Positions 25,200 through 33,755 of a DNA stretch of 64,000 nucleotides are shown here, in pieces (the stretch's first letter is position 1; every line of letters starts with the position of its first letter). Source of the DNA: Piscinibacter sp050175855. Lineage in GTDB: Bacteria > Pseudomonadota > Gammaproteobacteria > Burkholderiales > Burkholderiaceae_C. Position numbers and translations under genes: made by a program. The DNA lies in assembly GCF_050175855.1 (NCBI RefSeq), contig NZ_JBFXIO010000001.1, positions 9,155 to 73,154 of the forward strand, given 5' to 3'. Under the pieces are notes generated by a model. It was given only the letters and a program-made list of their open reading frames with translations. It was not told the origin of the DNA and did not search any database.

Positions 25200-26894
25200 T
25201 CAGCCTGCGCAGCACGACAGTCGCTTCACATCCTTCGTGAAGGTCTGCGCGCAGAGCTTGAGCCCCTCGACCATCGTCAGGTATGGGAACAACTGGCTCG
25301 CCAGGTCCTGCACCGTCATGCGCGCGCGGATCGCCAGCACGGCGGTCTGGATCAGCTCGCCGGCTTCGGGCGCCACGGCCTGCACGCCCAGGAGGCGGCC
25401 GCTGCCCGCTTCGGCGACGATCTTGATGAAGCCGCGGGTGTCGAAGTTGGCCAGCGCGCGCGGCACGTTGTCCAGGCTCAGCGTGCGGCTGTCTGTCTCG
25501 ATGCCTTGCAGGCGGGCCTCGGCCTCGCTCAGACCTACCGTGGCCACCTGCGGGTCGGTGAAGACCACCGCCGGCATGACGCTCAGGTCGAGCGCGGCAT
25601 CGCCGCCGGTCATGTTGATTGCCGCACGCGTGCCGGCAGCCGCCGCGACGTAGACGAACTGCGGCTGGTCCGTGCAGTCGCCGGCGGCAAAGATATGCGT
25701 GCTCGACGTTCGCATGCCCGGGTCGATCACGATGGCGTCCTGCTTGTCGACCTGGACGCCCGCGACATCGAGGCCGAGGCTGTGCGTGTTGGGCGCGCGG
25801 CCTGTAGCGACCAGCAGCCGGTCGGCGCGAATTTCGCCGTCAGATGTCGCGAGCACGAACTCGCCGTTCGCGTGGGTAACCTGGCTGGCCTGCGTGTGCT
25901 CGAGGACTTCGATGCCTTCGGCACGGAAGGCCGCCGTGATCGCCTTGCCGATGGCGGGATCCTCACGGAAGAACAGGGTGCCGCGCGCCAGCACCGTGAC
26001 TTTGCTGCCCAGCCGGGCGAAGGCCTGCGCCAGTTCCAGCGCGACCACCGACGAGCCGATGACCGCCAGTCGAGGCGGAATGATCTCGCTGGCGAGCGCT
26101 TTGGTCGAGGTCCAGAAGGGGGTGCCCTTCAGGCCTGGAATCGGGGGCACCGCCGCGCTGGCGCCGGTGGCGATCAGGCAGCGGTCGAACGCCAGCTCGC
26201 GCTCGTCGCCGTCGTTCAGGCGCACGACGACGCTGCTCGCGCTCTTGAAGCGCGCCTCACCGCGCAGCACAGTGATGGCCGAGGTGCTCTCCAGGATTCT
26301 TTCGTACTTGGCATGGCGCAGTTCGTCGACTCGAGCCTGCTGCTGGGCCAGCAACCGGCCGCGGTCGATGACGGGCCGCGCCGCGGACACGCCAGCGTCG
26401 AACGGGCTCTCGCGCCGCATGTGCGCAACATGGGCGGCGCGGATCATGATCTTGGACGGCACGCAGCCGACGTTGACGCAGGTGCCGCCGATCGTGCCGC
26501 GCTCGATTAGCGTGACGCGCGCGCCTTGCTCGGCCGACTTCAACGCCGCCGCCATCGCGCCGCCGCCGCTGCCGATGACGACGACGTGCAACCTGCCCGA
26601 ATTGCCGGCGGCATTGGGGCTTCCACCGAGCAAACCCAGTGCCTTGTCCAGCAGGCTGGTGCCCTTGGCCAGGGCCGGTGCATCGGCCAGCGCGGCGCGG
26701 TAGCCCAGCGAGGCCACTGCGGCCACTGCTGCATTCATCACGGCCAGGGGCGCGTCGCCGGTCATCGCCAAATGCACCGTGCCCTTGGGATAGGACACGT
26801 TGGCCGAGTGCACGCCGGGCACCTTCTCCAGCGCCTGCTTGACGTGCGTGGCGCAGGAGTCGCACGTCATGCCGGTGATTTGCAGTTGGGTCAT
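25200..26894 (-). CDS. merA: Mercuric reductase with N-terminal HMA domain
   Basis: 564-residue flavoprotein reducing Hg(II) to Hg(0) with NADPH in the cytoplasm. A heavy-metal-associated domain with GMTCDSC (residues 8-14) is followed by the FAD domain, the active-site pair GGTCVNVGCVPSK (Cys139/Cys144), the NADPH fold, the second FAD motif FAAGDC and the dimer domain ending LSCCAG with the vicinal cysteine pair. All three cysteine sets are intact. It is the last gene of merT-merP-merC-merA. A degraded copy of its tail lies at 17877-17993. Confidence 0.96.
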   Translation of the reverse strand: MTQLQITGMTCDSCATHVKQALEKVPGVHSANVSYPKGTVHLAMTGDAPLAVMNAAVAAVASLGYRAALADAPALAKGTSLLDKALGLLGGSPNAAGNSGRLHVVVIGSGGGAMAAALKSAEQGARVTLIERGTIGGTCVNVGCVPSKIMIRAAHVAHMRRESPFDAGVSAARPVIDRGRLLAQQQARVDELRHAKYERILESTSAITVLRGEARFKSASSVVVRLNDGDERELAFDRCLIATGASAAVPPIPGLKGTPFWTSTKALASEIIPPRLAVIGSSVVALELAQAFARLGSKVTVLARGTLFFREDPAIGKAITAAFRAEGIEVLEHTQASQVTHANGEFVLATSDGEIRADRLLVATGRAPNTHSLGLDVAGVQVDKQDAIVIDPGMRTSSTHIFAAGDCTDQPQFVYVAAAAGTRAAINMTGGDAALDLSVMPAVVFTDPQVATVGLSEAEARLQGIETDSRTLSLDNVPRALANFDTRGFIKIVAEAGSGRLLGVQAVAPEAGELIQTAVLAIRARMTVQDLASQLFPYLTMVEGLKLCAQTFTKDVKRLSCCAG

Positions 26895-26943
26895 GGGTTC
26901 CCTCTGAATTCGAGTTGGTGCAAATGATCCGATCGGTCGCCGG

Positions 26944-27351
26944 TCATGCGTGCTTGGCAGGCAGTTCGCAGCCATCAGGACCGCAGCGCCGACTCGCGGG
27001 CGAGACGAAGTCCCAGATAGAGACGGCCACCATCGCGGCCAGACCGACGTAGAGCAGCTTCTCAGCCATCGTGAAGGTGGCCACGAGCACGATGACGGGG
27101 CCGGCCATGCCTAGCACGCTGCGGTGCCACTTGCGGTGTTTCAGCCAGCCCAGCGCGTTGGCCAGCAGGGCCAGCGAGGCAAACAGCGGCAGCAGCACGG
27201 TGATGAACAGGCCCTCGTACTGGCTCAGGAATCCTAGGCCGATGGCGCTGCCGAAGCTGGCGAGCGCCGGAAAGCAGGCTCCGCAGCCCATCGCGGACAC
27301 GATGGCGCCCAGCCCGCCTGCCTTGTTGCCGATGGCGTCGAGGGGTCCCAT
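26944..27351 (-). CDS. merC: MerC mercury transport protein
   Basis: 135-residue inner-membrane protein with four hydrophobic segments and the cysteine motif MGCGACFPA in the first segment, as in MerC. A second pair lies near the C-terminus (RRCGPDGCELP). It would carry Hg(II) through the inner membrane to MerA. It lies between merP and merA in the mer operon. Confidence 0.9.
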   Translation of the reverse strand: MGPLDAIGNKAGGLGAIVSAMGCGACFPALASFGSAIGLGFLSQYEGLFITVLLPLFASLALLANALGWLKHRKWHRSVLGMAGPVIVLVATFTMAEKLLYVGLAAMVAVSIWDFVSPASRRCGPDGCELPAKHA

Positions 27352-27380
27352 GGTGCTTCTCCAGGAATGGATCGGAAGGA

Positions 27381-27656
27381 TCAGCGCTTTAGGCTGGACG
27401 GATACCCGGCGTTCTCGGTGGCCTGGGTCAGCTTCTGCACGCTGGCCTTCGCGTCGTCGAAGGTCACGACGGCTTCGCGCTTGTCGAAGTTCACGTCGAC
27501 CTTGTTCACGCCGGCGACCTTGGCAATCGCCGTCTTGACGGTGATCGGGCAGGCCGCGCAGGTCATGCCAGGCACCGCCAGCGTGACGGTCTGGGGAGCG
27601 GCCCAGACAGGGGCGGTGATGGCGGCGAGGGCGATGGCGGCAAACAGCGTCTTCAT
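27381..27656 (-). CDS. merP: MerP periplasmic mercury-binding protein
   Basis: 91-residue periplasmic HMA-fold protein. A signal peptide (MKTLFAAIALAAITAPVWAA) precedes the metal-binding motif GMTCAACPITVKTA, and the family residues VNFDKREAVVTFDD follow. It takes Hg(II) in the periplasm and passes it to MerT. The start at 27656 has GGAG-type sequence upstream (TCAGGAGTCC on the coding strand). It lies between merT and merC. Confidence 0.95.
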   Translation of the reverse strand: MKTLFAAIALAAITAPVWAAPQTVTLAVPGMTCAACPITVKTAIAKVAGVNKVDVNFDKREAVVTFDDAKASVQKLTQATENAGYPSSLKR

Positions 27657-27669
27657 GGTGGACTCCTGA

Positions 27670-28020
27670 TCAGTAGAACAAGGGAAGGACGTAGGGAAAC
27701 CCGAGCGCGACGAGCACCAGTGCGGCGACGACCCAGAAGATGAGCTTGTAGGCGCCGCGCACCTGCGGGATGGCGCAGACCTCGCCGGGCTTGCAGTCCT
27801 GCGCGGGCCGATAGATGCGGCGCCAGGCGAAGTACATCGCGACCAATGCAGCACCGATGAAGATCGGGCGGTACGTCTCCAGGACGGCGAGATTGCCGAT
27901 CCAAGCGCCGCTGAAGCCCAACGCCACGAGCACCAGCGGACCCAGGCAACAGGTGGACGCCAGGATCGCCGCCAACCCGCCGGCGAAGAGCGCGCCGCGC
28001 CCGGTCTGCGATTCGTTCAT
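27670..28020 (-). CDS. merT: MerT mercury transport protein
   Basis: 116-residue inner-membrane protein with three hydrophobic segments. It has the STCCLGPLVLVALGFSG motif in the first segment and the cytoplasmic cysteine pair DCKPGEVC. It receives Hg(II) from MerP and moves it inward. It is the first structural gene of the operon, transcribed from PmerT at 28057-28087 and divergent from merR. Confidence 0.95.
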   Translation of the reverse strand: MNESQTGRGALFAGGLAAILASTCCLGPLVLVALGFSGAWIGNLAVLETYRPIFIGAALVAMYFAWRRIYRPAQDCKPGEVCAIPQVRGAYKLIFWVVAALVLVALGFPYVLPLFY

Positions 28021-28056
28021 ACAACTTCCTCGGTGTGATGGGGAGACGACGGTGTA

Positions 28057-28087
28057 AGCTTATTGCCGTACTCAGGTACGGAGTCAA
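28057..28087 (-). promoter_or_regulatory. PmerT promoter and MerR operator
   Basis: Minus strand: -35 TTGACT (28087-28082), 19-base spacer, -10 TAAGCT (28062-28057). The spacer contains the MerR dyad CCGTAC (28066-28071), four bases, GTACGG (28076-28081). The overlong 19-base spacer is the hallmark of MerR-activated promoters, and the dyad is nearly identical to that of Tn501. The divergent merR start lies at 28093, so MerR also represses its own promoter here. Confidence 0.93.
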
Positions 28088-28092
28088 GCACC

Positions 28093-28500
28093 ATGCCAAC
28101 CGATCCGCCGGGCCTCACAATCGGGGCCGTCGCCAAGGCCGCCGGGGTCAATGTGGAGACCGTCCGCTTCTACCAGCGCAGAGCGCTTCTGCCCGAGCCG
28201 GACCGGCCTTACGGCAGCATCCGGCGCTACGGGGCCAAGGACGTGGCGCGGGTGAAGTTCGTGAAGGCCGCGCAGCGTCTGGGATTCAGCCTCGACGAAG
28301 TGGCAGGACTGATGACGCTGGACGATGGGGCCCACTGTGCCGAAGCGCGCCAGCTTGCCGAGGGCAAGCTCGCCGACGTGCGCGCCAAGCTGAAGGACCT
28401 GCGGCGCATCGAGTCACTCTTGAACGGCCTGGTGCGCGAGTGCGGCTCGCGCCGCGGCCGGATCTCATGCCCGTTGATCGCCGCGCTGCAAAGTCCGTGA
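28093..28500 (+). CDS. merR: Hg(II)-responsive MerR regulator
   Basis: 135-residue MerR. N-terminal helix-turn-helix LTIGAVAKAAGVNVETVRFYQRR, wing (GSIRRYGAKDVARVKFVKAAQRLGF), coiled-coil dimer helix, and the three Hg ligands in family context: HCAEAR, ECGSRR and ISCPLI. It represses and, with Hg(II), activates PmerT by DNA untwisting. It is divergent from merTPCA with the operator in the 72-base gap. Confidence 0.95.
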   Translation: MPTDPPGLTIGAVAKAAGVNVETVRFYQRRALLPEPDRPYGSIRRYGAKDVARVKFVKAAQRLGFSLDEVAGLMTLDDGAHCAEARQLAEGKLADVRAKLKDLRRIESLLNGLVRECGSRRGRISCPLIAALQSP

Positions 28501-28547
28501 TGCACGTCCGCCGGACCTTGGGCGCAGGGGCCGGACACACAGCGTCT

Positions 28548-28573
28548 GTAAGAAAAGCGCGTCGGTCTGCGTC
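28548..28573 (+). promoter_or_regulatory. Candidate ECF promoter GTAAGA-N16-CGTC after merR
   Basis: GTAAGA (28548-28553, preceded by T), 16 bases, CGTC (28570-28573), 79 bases before the frameshifted gene at 28652. It belongs to the set of eight sites with the same boxes and spacing in this window. Confidence 0.65.
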
Positions 28574-28651
28574 TGGTCGACTTTCGGCCATTGAGATGGT
28601 GCACGTGATAGCACGATGGACGACGGCAGCGCTGCACGAAGAAGGAGGCCC

Positions 28652-29045
28652 ATGATGTTCGCGCGATGGCAACAGCGGCACGGCGCGCAGGTGGCCTTGA
28701 ACGGCAAGCCCGTGGCCATCGAATGGTCGCGCGCGGCGCAGGCTGCTCTCGCGCGACGAACGCAGCCGCTGACCCTGGAACTGGAGCTCTATTTCTCCTG
28801 CCTGGTCAAGAAGGTTCGTCCACTTTCACGAGTCCGTGCCCGAACGGGAAACGATTGCCATCAACGACCAGTTGCGGATCTGCTTCCGAACGGTCACGTC
28901 CACCGCCTGCTCGATGGACGTCGCACAGCGCCTTGGTCGCCAGCCCGAGATGGAGTTGGATGGCAGCGTCGTGTGCAAGCTGGCACCCAAGCGCGTCTGG
29001 ATCGATCACCGCCGCGGTGCCTGGGCGGCAGAGTACTGGATGTGA
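28652..29045 (+). pseudogene. Small conserved hypothetical gene with a frameshift
   Basis: The frame from ATG 28652 (good ribosome site GAAGGAGG at 28640-28647) reads MMFARWQQRHGAQVALNG... to LYFSCLVKK. At about 28814-28818 the protein-like sequence passes into the next frame and continues HFHESVPERETIAIND...RVWIDHRRGAWAAEYW to a stop at 29043-29045. A single-base gain or two-base loss explains it. Both halves have normal codon use for the region. I do not recognise the family. It may be a real frameshift, a programmed shift or an assembly error. Confidence 0.6.
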
Positions 29046-29050
29046 CGCCG

Positions 29051-29482
29051 ATGCATGACCTCCCGACGTCACTGCGGCGCTGGCTCCTGTGTGCCTGGGT
29101 CATCCCCCTTGTGCTGCTGTGCGTGCAGCCGATGAACGTCGCGGCGCAGGCAGCCAGCCTGCCCCTACAGAAACATCCCGACGTGGTGGCCGCCAAGGTA
29201 CGTGCCAGCGGTCCCGGGCGTTTCGACTTCGACGTGACGGTCTCCTCACCTTACGACACGCCCGGGCGCTACGCTGACGGGTTCAGGGTGAGCACCGCAG
29301 ACGGGGCCGTCTTGGGCGAGCGCAAGCTGCTGCACGACCATGCCGACGAGCAACCGTTCACGCGCGACCTCTACGGCATTGTGGTGCCGGTGGGGGTCAA
29401 GCGGGTCATGGTCCAGGCCCGCGACAGCACATTCGGCTACGGCGGCAAGATCGTCGAGGTGCTGTTGCCGGGGCGGAATTAG
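29051..29482 (+). CDS. Hypothetical exported protein
   Basis: 143-residue protein with a signal peptide (SLRRWLLCAWVIPLVLLCVQPMNVAAQ). The mature part has a beta-rich Ig-like feel (FDFDVTVSSPYDTPGRYADGFRVST, LLHDHADEQPFTRDLYGIVVPVG) and a His/Asp cluster HDHADEQ. No named family is recognised. It starts six bases after the stop of the frameshifted gene and would share its ECF-type promoter. GTG 29042 is an alternative start. Confidence 0.65.
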   Translation: MHDLPTSLRRWLLCAWVIPLVLLCVQPMNVAAQAASLPLQKHPDVVAAKVRASGPGRFDFDVTVSSPYDTPGRYADGFRVSTADGAVLGERKLLHDHADEQPFTRDLYGIVVPVGVKRVMVQARDSTFGYGGKIVEVLLPGRN

Positions 29483-29531
29483 GACGAAGCCAAGCATTGC
29501 GCCAGGTCGCCGGCGGTCCGAGGCGGCGGGC

Positions 29532-30467
29532 TCAGGCAGATGACGACAGTGCCGCAATGGCGGTGTCGCGGACGAAGCGTTGGATGAGCGCTGTGTCCGC
29601 CACAGGCGCGAGGTCTTTGGCCTGGCCCTGTCGGCCGGTGGGCTCGACACGATAGGGCCGGTCGTCGAGTGAGTGGTCGAGGCGGTACTCGCCGCCGCAG
29701 TTGCGGCAGTACACCGACTCACCGACGAACTGCTCACGCCGCACGACCAGGGTCGGTCCGCAGTTCATGCAGTGCTGCAAGGGAATGCCGTCATCGCTGT
29801 GGGCGGCGATGTGGTCGAGCAGCCCCTCGGCGCCCAGCGCCAGAAAGTGACGGCAAAGCTCATCATCGAATTGCCGGCCCAGGGCGCCGGCCATGTGCTC
29901 CAAGGCTTGCGGCACGGGCATCGCGACCCTGTACGGGCGCGTGCTCGTCATCGCGTCGAAGGCGTCGCAGATGCCCACCACGCGTGCCGCATGGGGAACG
30001 GCATCGCCCACCAGCCCATCCGGGTAGCCCTGGCCATCAGGCCGCTCGTGGTGCGATCGAACGGCGTCGATGGCCCAGTGCGCCAGCGGATGACCCGCCA
30101 GCAGCCTGCCGCCCAGTTCCGGATGGGTCTGGATCACCGCGTGCTCGTCGTCGCTGAGCGCAGAGGGCTTGCGCAAGATCGCATCGGGAATGCCGACCTT
30201 GCCCAGGTCGTGCAGGAAGGCACCGATGCTCACACGCGCGCAGACCGACAGTGACGTTCCCGCACGCTCGCAAAGCAGGGCCGCGTAGCGCGACACGCGC
30301 CAAAGGTGGCCTCCGGTGTACGGGTCACGCGCCTCCACCACCCAGGCCATCGCGAGCAGGCTGGCCAGCAAGGCCTCCTGGTCGGCCCGCGAGGTGACCT
30401 GCCCTTCGGCTGCGCTATGCACAGTGGCCGCGGTGCCGGACTTGGTGAACCACTTCAAGGACCACAT
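29532..30467 (-). CDS. HD-GYP phosphodiesterase with C-terminal zinc-ribbon-like tail
   Basis: 311-residue cytoplasmic HD-GYP protein, the family that degrades cyclic di-GMP. The HD motif (AFLHDLGKVGIPD), the downstream HHERPDGQGYPDG (GYP) signature and DAFDAMTSTRPYR are intact. After the HD-GYP domain, residues about 230-260 contain MNCGP and YCRNCGGEYRLD, two CxxC-type pairs that resemble a zinc ribbon, which is unusual. It is the last gene of the eight-gene operon. A fragment with matching sequence lies in the fossil at 17994-18242. Confidence 0.88.
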   Translation of the reverse strand: MWSLKWFTKSGTAATVHSAAEGQVTSRADQEALLASLLAMAWVVEARDPYTGGHLWRVSRYAALLCERAGTSLSVCARVSIGAFLHDLGKVGIPDAILRKPSALSDDEHAVIQTHPELGGRLLAGHPLAHWAIDAVRSHHERPDGQGYPDGLVGDAVPHAARVVGICDAFDAMTSTRPYRVAMPVPQALEHMAGALGRQFDDELCRHFLALGAEGLLDHIAAHSDDGIPLQHCMNCGPTLVVRREQFVGESVYCRNCGGEYRLDHSLDDRPYRVEPTGRQGQAKDLAPVADTALIQRFVRDTAIAALSSSA

Positions 30468-30479
30468 GGGTTGGGCCTC

Positions 30480-31595
30480 CTAGGCAGCCGTGCCGAAGCG
30501 GCGCATGAACTTCCGGTCGATGTGATCCTTCCATCGCCAGACCCATTGGCCGCTCCAGGACCAACTGCCCCAGGTGGCCAGCGCGTGCCGGTCGCCGGTG
30601 CTGATGAGGTAGAGCGCGCGGGCCTGGGGTGTCCACGCGTCAAGGGCCCGACCCTCGCAGAACGCGCGCAGGTTCTTCGCCAGCACCGGCCCGGCACGCA
30701 CGGCGAAGACGCCCGATTTCGGGCGCGTGTCCGAATACGCCGCAACATCACCGGCGGCAAAGATGTTCGGATGCGAGCTGCTCTGCAGTGACCGATTCAC
30801 GCGGATGAACCCGCGCTCGTCGGTGGCCAGTCCACAAGCCGCTGGCCAGGCCGGCGCCGCGGCACCGGTGGAGGCAATGCACGCGTCGAATGACAGTAGT
30901 GCACCGCCCTCGAGATGAACGCGGCCCGCTTCCAGCCGGAGCGCGCGGCTGCCGCCCTTCCAGACGATGCCACGCTGTGCCAGCAGCCGCGCGGCGTGCC
31001 GACGGGTGCCGTCAGGCGCACCCGGCAGCGGCAAGTCTTCGGAGCTCACCACCGTGATGAACAGGTGCGACCAGCCGTCGGTGGCGGCGCGCCGTTGGAC
31101 GGCGAAGGCCAGTTCGATCCCGGCCGCACCGGCACCGAGGATCACGAGGTCGAAGCGGCGGCACTGGCCGAGGATGCGATCCACCAGGCTGGGCCAGGCG
31201 GCGATGAACGCCTCGATGGGGCGCACGGGCAGGGCGTGTTCCGCGCTGCCCGGAAGGTCTCCCAGCGCGGGCATGGGGCCGGTGTCGACGGACAGCGTGT
31301 CGAAGCGCAGCGTGCTGCCATCGGCACAACGGACTGTGTCGTCATCCAGGTCGAGGCCGAGGCCGGCGGTTTCGTGGAAGGCCACGCCGGCGCGGCCCGC
31401 CAGCGCATCGAGTCGGATCGCGCAGGCCTCGATGGGATAGTGGCTGGCCACCCAGCCCGGCAACATGCCCGAGTAGATCTGGCGGCGGTAGGGCGTGATC
31501 AGGTGGACATCCCAGCCGATCAAGGGCTGTTCCGCCAGGTCGGCCAGCACCTTGACATGGGCGTGCCCGCCACCGAGGAGCACCAGCCGCTTCAT
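30480..31595 (-). CDS. NDH-2-like FAD-dependent pyridine nucleotide oxidoreductase
   Basis: 371-residue flavoprotein of the type-II NADH dehydrogenase/Pyr_redox_2 group. An N-terminal FAD fold (LVLLGGGHAHVKVLADLA), an NAD fold (LVILGAGAAGIELAFAVQ) and a second FAD motif (NIFAAGDVAAYSD) are visible. The GGGHAHV start is typical of the flavoproteins fused to selenophosphate synthase in other bacteria, but no SelD domain is present here. Its start overlaps the stop of the glycosyltransferase gene upstream by four bases. Confidence 0.85.
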   Translation of the reverse strand: MKRLVLLGGGHAHVKVLADLAEQPLIGWDVHLITPYRRQIYSGMLPGWVASHYPIEACAIRLDALAGRAGVAFHETAGLGLDLDDDTVRCADGSTLRFDTLSVDTGPMPALGDLPGSAEHALPVRPIEAFIAAWPSLVDRILGQCRRFDLVILGAGAAGIELAFAVQRRAATDGWSHLFITVVSSEDLPLPGAPDGTRRHAARLLAQRGIVWKGGSRALRLEAGRVHLEGGALLSFDACIASTGAAAPAWPAACGLATDERGFIRVNRSLQSSSHPNIFAAGDVAAYSDTRPKSGVFAVRAGPVLAKNLRAFCEGRALDAWTPQARALYLISTGDRHALATWGSWSWSGQWVWRWKDHIDRKFMRRFGTAA

Positions 31596-32272
31596 GTGGC
31601 CGCCGCCAGAGATGGCTCGGGTGCTGGGCGCTCATCTCGCCACGCCTGCCAGCGCGCCAGGTCTGCCGGCACATCCAGGTCCCACAAGGTCTCGAACTCA
31701 CGCCAGCGGACGCCGGCCTCTTTGGCGCGTTCGCGGGTCTGGGCCATGACCGCGTCGGTGCTCCAGGTGATGCCGCGGAACAGGGCCGCCTGCGGGCGGC
31801 GCAGGCCCACCAGCACGTAACCGCCGTCCTCGGCCGGGAAGAAGACCGCCTCGTCGCCGTCGAGCAAGGCCTGGGCAGCCTGGCGCAGGTGAGCCGGCGT
31901 CAGCGGCGGGCAGTCGGTACCCGTCAGGATCAAGGGCCCTTGTTCGCAGTGCAGGCGGAACGCGGTATGCATGCGCTCGCCCAGGTCACCGCTGGCCTGC
32001 ACGAGGCAGGGCACACCGGTGGCCTGGTGCAGCGCCCTGAAGAAGCGATGCTGCGCATGGGGCGCGCACCACAGGGTCACGGCGCCGAGCCCGGCGTCGA
32101 GCGCGGTCTGCACCGCCGAGCGCGTCAGTTGCCGCTGCAGACGCGCAGCGCCTTGTGGCCCCAGGGCTGGAATCAGCCGGGTCTTGGCCAAGCCCGGCAT
32201 CGGCGCCTTGGCGAGCACGGCCACCTGCACCTGGTGCAGGCGATTCGACGGCTCAGCGGGGTCGGTAACCAT
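31592..32272 (-). CDS. TIGR04282/DUF2064 glycosyltransferase-like protein
   Basis: 226-residue nucleotidyl/glycosyl-transferase fold of the DUF2064 family, annotated in databases as the TIGR04282 arsenosugar-biosynthesis-type protein. The N-terminal AVLAKAPMPGLAKTRL motif and the LTGTDCPPLTPAHL and PAEDGGYVLVGLRRP motifs are intact. It overlaps the preceding TIGR04283-like gene by 20 bases and the next gene by four. The usual partner pair TIGR04282 plus TIGR04283 is complete. The arsenosugar name is a family label and not a proven substrate. Confidence 0.88.
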   Translation of the reverse strand: MVTDPAEPSNRLHQVQVAVLAKAPMPGLAKTRLIPALGPQGAARLQRQLTRSAVQTALDAGLGAVTLWCAPHAQHRFFRALHQATGVPCLVQASGDLGERMHTAFRLHCEQGPLILTGTDCPPLTPAHLRQAAQALLDGDEAVFFPAEDGGYVLVGLRRPQAALFRGITWSTDAVMAQTRERAKEAGVRWREFETLWDLDVPADLARWQAWRDERPAPEPSLAAAT

Positions 32273-32942
32273 ATTGGATGGCCAGTTGCCGCGGGTCGGC
32301 GCCGAAGAAGTAGGCGGCGCGCAGGCGCCACATCAGGAAGATGGTCCTCCACACGCCATGGCGCTCCCAGCGCCGCGCCGAAGTCGTCACCCGCTCGCGC
32401 AGGCAGGCCGGCGGACCGTGGACCTTGAGGGCGCGCGAGATCGCGATGTCTTCCATCAGCGGCAGTTCCGGAAAACCTCCGACCTGGCGGAACAGATCGT
32501 GGCGCACGAACAGCGCCTGGTCGCCGGTGGCAATGCCGGTCCAGCGCGAGCGCAGGTTCATCATTGCGGACACCACGCGAAGCAGCGGCCGCGGGCTGTC
32601 GATCCGCACGTCGAAGCGTCCCCAGAAGAACGGTCCGAGCGTGGCGCGACGCACCAGCACATCGGCGTGCTCGGGCAAGACGGAGTCGGCATGCAGGAAC
32701 AGCAGCGCGTCGGCCGGGCAGGCCGCGGCGCCCGCATTCATCTGCGCCGCACGGCCGCGCGGCGCGAGCAGCGCGAGGTCGGCATGCTGCCGGGCGATCT
32801 CCAGCGTGTCGTCCTGACTGCCTCCGTCCACGACGACAACGCGCGCGCCGCGCTGCCGATAGGTCTGCAGCGCCTGCAGGCGCGGCGCCAGTGTCGGGGC
32901 CTCGTCCAGCACCGGGACGACGATGCACAGCGCGGGTCTCAT
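32253..32942 (-). CDS. TIGR04283-type glycosyltransferase family 2
   Basis: 229-residue GT-A glycosyltransferase. The start IVVPVLDEAPTLAPRL, the VVVDGGSQDDTLEIA nucleotide-binding stretch and the DXD-type LFLHADSVLP are intact, with the family GFPELPLMEDIAISRAL motif. It is annotated elsewhere as the arsenosugar-type TIGR04283 glycosyltransferase. It overlaps the TIGR04282-like gene by 20 bases and the YiiX-like gene by four. The C-terminal half shows no membrane anchor. Confidence 0.88.
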   Translation of the reverse strand: MRPALCIVVPVLDEAPTLAPRLQALQTYRQRGARVVVVDGGSQDDTLEIARQHADLALLAPRGRAAQMNAGAAACPADALLFLHADSVLPEHADVLVRRATLGPFFWGRFDVRIDSPRPLLRVVSAMMNLRSRWTGIATGDQALFVRHDLFRQVGGFPELPLMEDIAISRALKVHGPPACLRERVTTSARRWERHGVWRTIFLMWRLRAAYFFGADPRQLAIQYGYRPR

Positions 32943-33730
32943 GCGGCCGGAACCCGCGTGTCGTCGTGCCAGGCGAGTGCACGGTGGTTGAAACCCGAGG
33001 CAATGGTCGGCTTGATCACGGCAAAGTAGGGCGAGACATCGAAGTCGCGTGGCGCGAACAGGCTGTGGTGGCGCACGTGCAGGATCTCGTCCATGCAGCC
33101 TGGGCACATCGGGTCGGTGGACGGAACGTTCTCGATAAGCGGCAGGATGGGGTAGCGCACGGACTGGAAGGCCTGGGCAATGAGGGTGGAGCAGATGGCG
33201 CGGGTCGGGTCCCCGCTGCCCAGCGACAGCATGCGGCGCCGCCAGCGCACCGGCACCGGGGGCGTCGGCAACAGGTAGCGTGCCAGATCGACGACGTTCT
33301 TCAGGTCGTACTGGTGACCCAGGCGTGCCATCGCATGCTGGACGAGGGCATCGACCTCACTCGCGTCCAGGCCCACGGGCCGGCACACGCGGCAGTGCAG
33401 TCCGGCGTACTCGGCCACGCTGACCAGCCGCACGCCCTCGCGCAGGTCGGCTTCGAGAAAGCAGAGTGGGCGACCGTGCGCATCCGCCCGGCCATCCGCA
33501 TCGCCCACGAACAAGGCCGCGTGGGACCAGGTCGACTGGGTCAGGTACTTGATCGCCACGCTGAATCGGCTCTGGCCCTCGACGAGCAGCACATCGCCGG
33601 GCTGCAGGCAGGCCATCAGCCGCACGGGATCCGTGGGCGCAGCCAGGCTGTGCGTGTGGTGGGTCTGGCTCAGGTAGCGGCTCAGGCGTTCGCCGAGCCA
33701 GCGGGTGATGCCGTCGAGAAGGCTTGCCAT
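32939..33730 (-). CDS. YiiX/YebB-like NlpC/P60-fold cysteine hydrolase
   Basis: 263-residue permuted papain-fold protein. The expected His (TQSTWSHAALFVG) and Cys (RAICSTLIAQAF) of the YiiX/Orthopox G1-like group are present, in the permuted order (His first). No signal peptide is visible, so it is probably cytoplasmic or membrane-associated. Family members hydrolyse amide or ester bonds in lipids or peptides. It overlaps the downstream TIGR04283 gene by four bases and follows DUF547 by 25. Confidence 0.8.
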   Translation of the reverse strand: MASLLDGITRWLGERLSRYLSQTHHTHSLAAPTDPVRLMACLQPGDVLLVEGQSRFSVAIKYLTQSTWSHAALFVGDADGRADAHGRPLCFLEADLREGVRLVSVAEYAGLHCRVCRPVGLDASEVDALVQHAMARLGHQYDLKNVVDLARYLLPTPPVPVRWRRRMLSLGSGDPTRAICSTLIAQAFQSVRYPILPLIENVPSTDPMCPGCMDEILHVRHHSLFAPRDFDVSPYFAVIKPTIASGFNHRALAWHDDTRVPAA

Positions 33731-33755
33731 GGGGTGGATGGGGCCGCGTCGCCCT

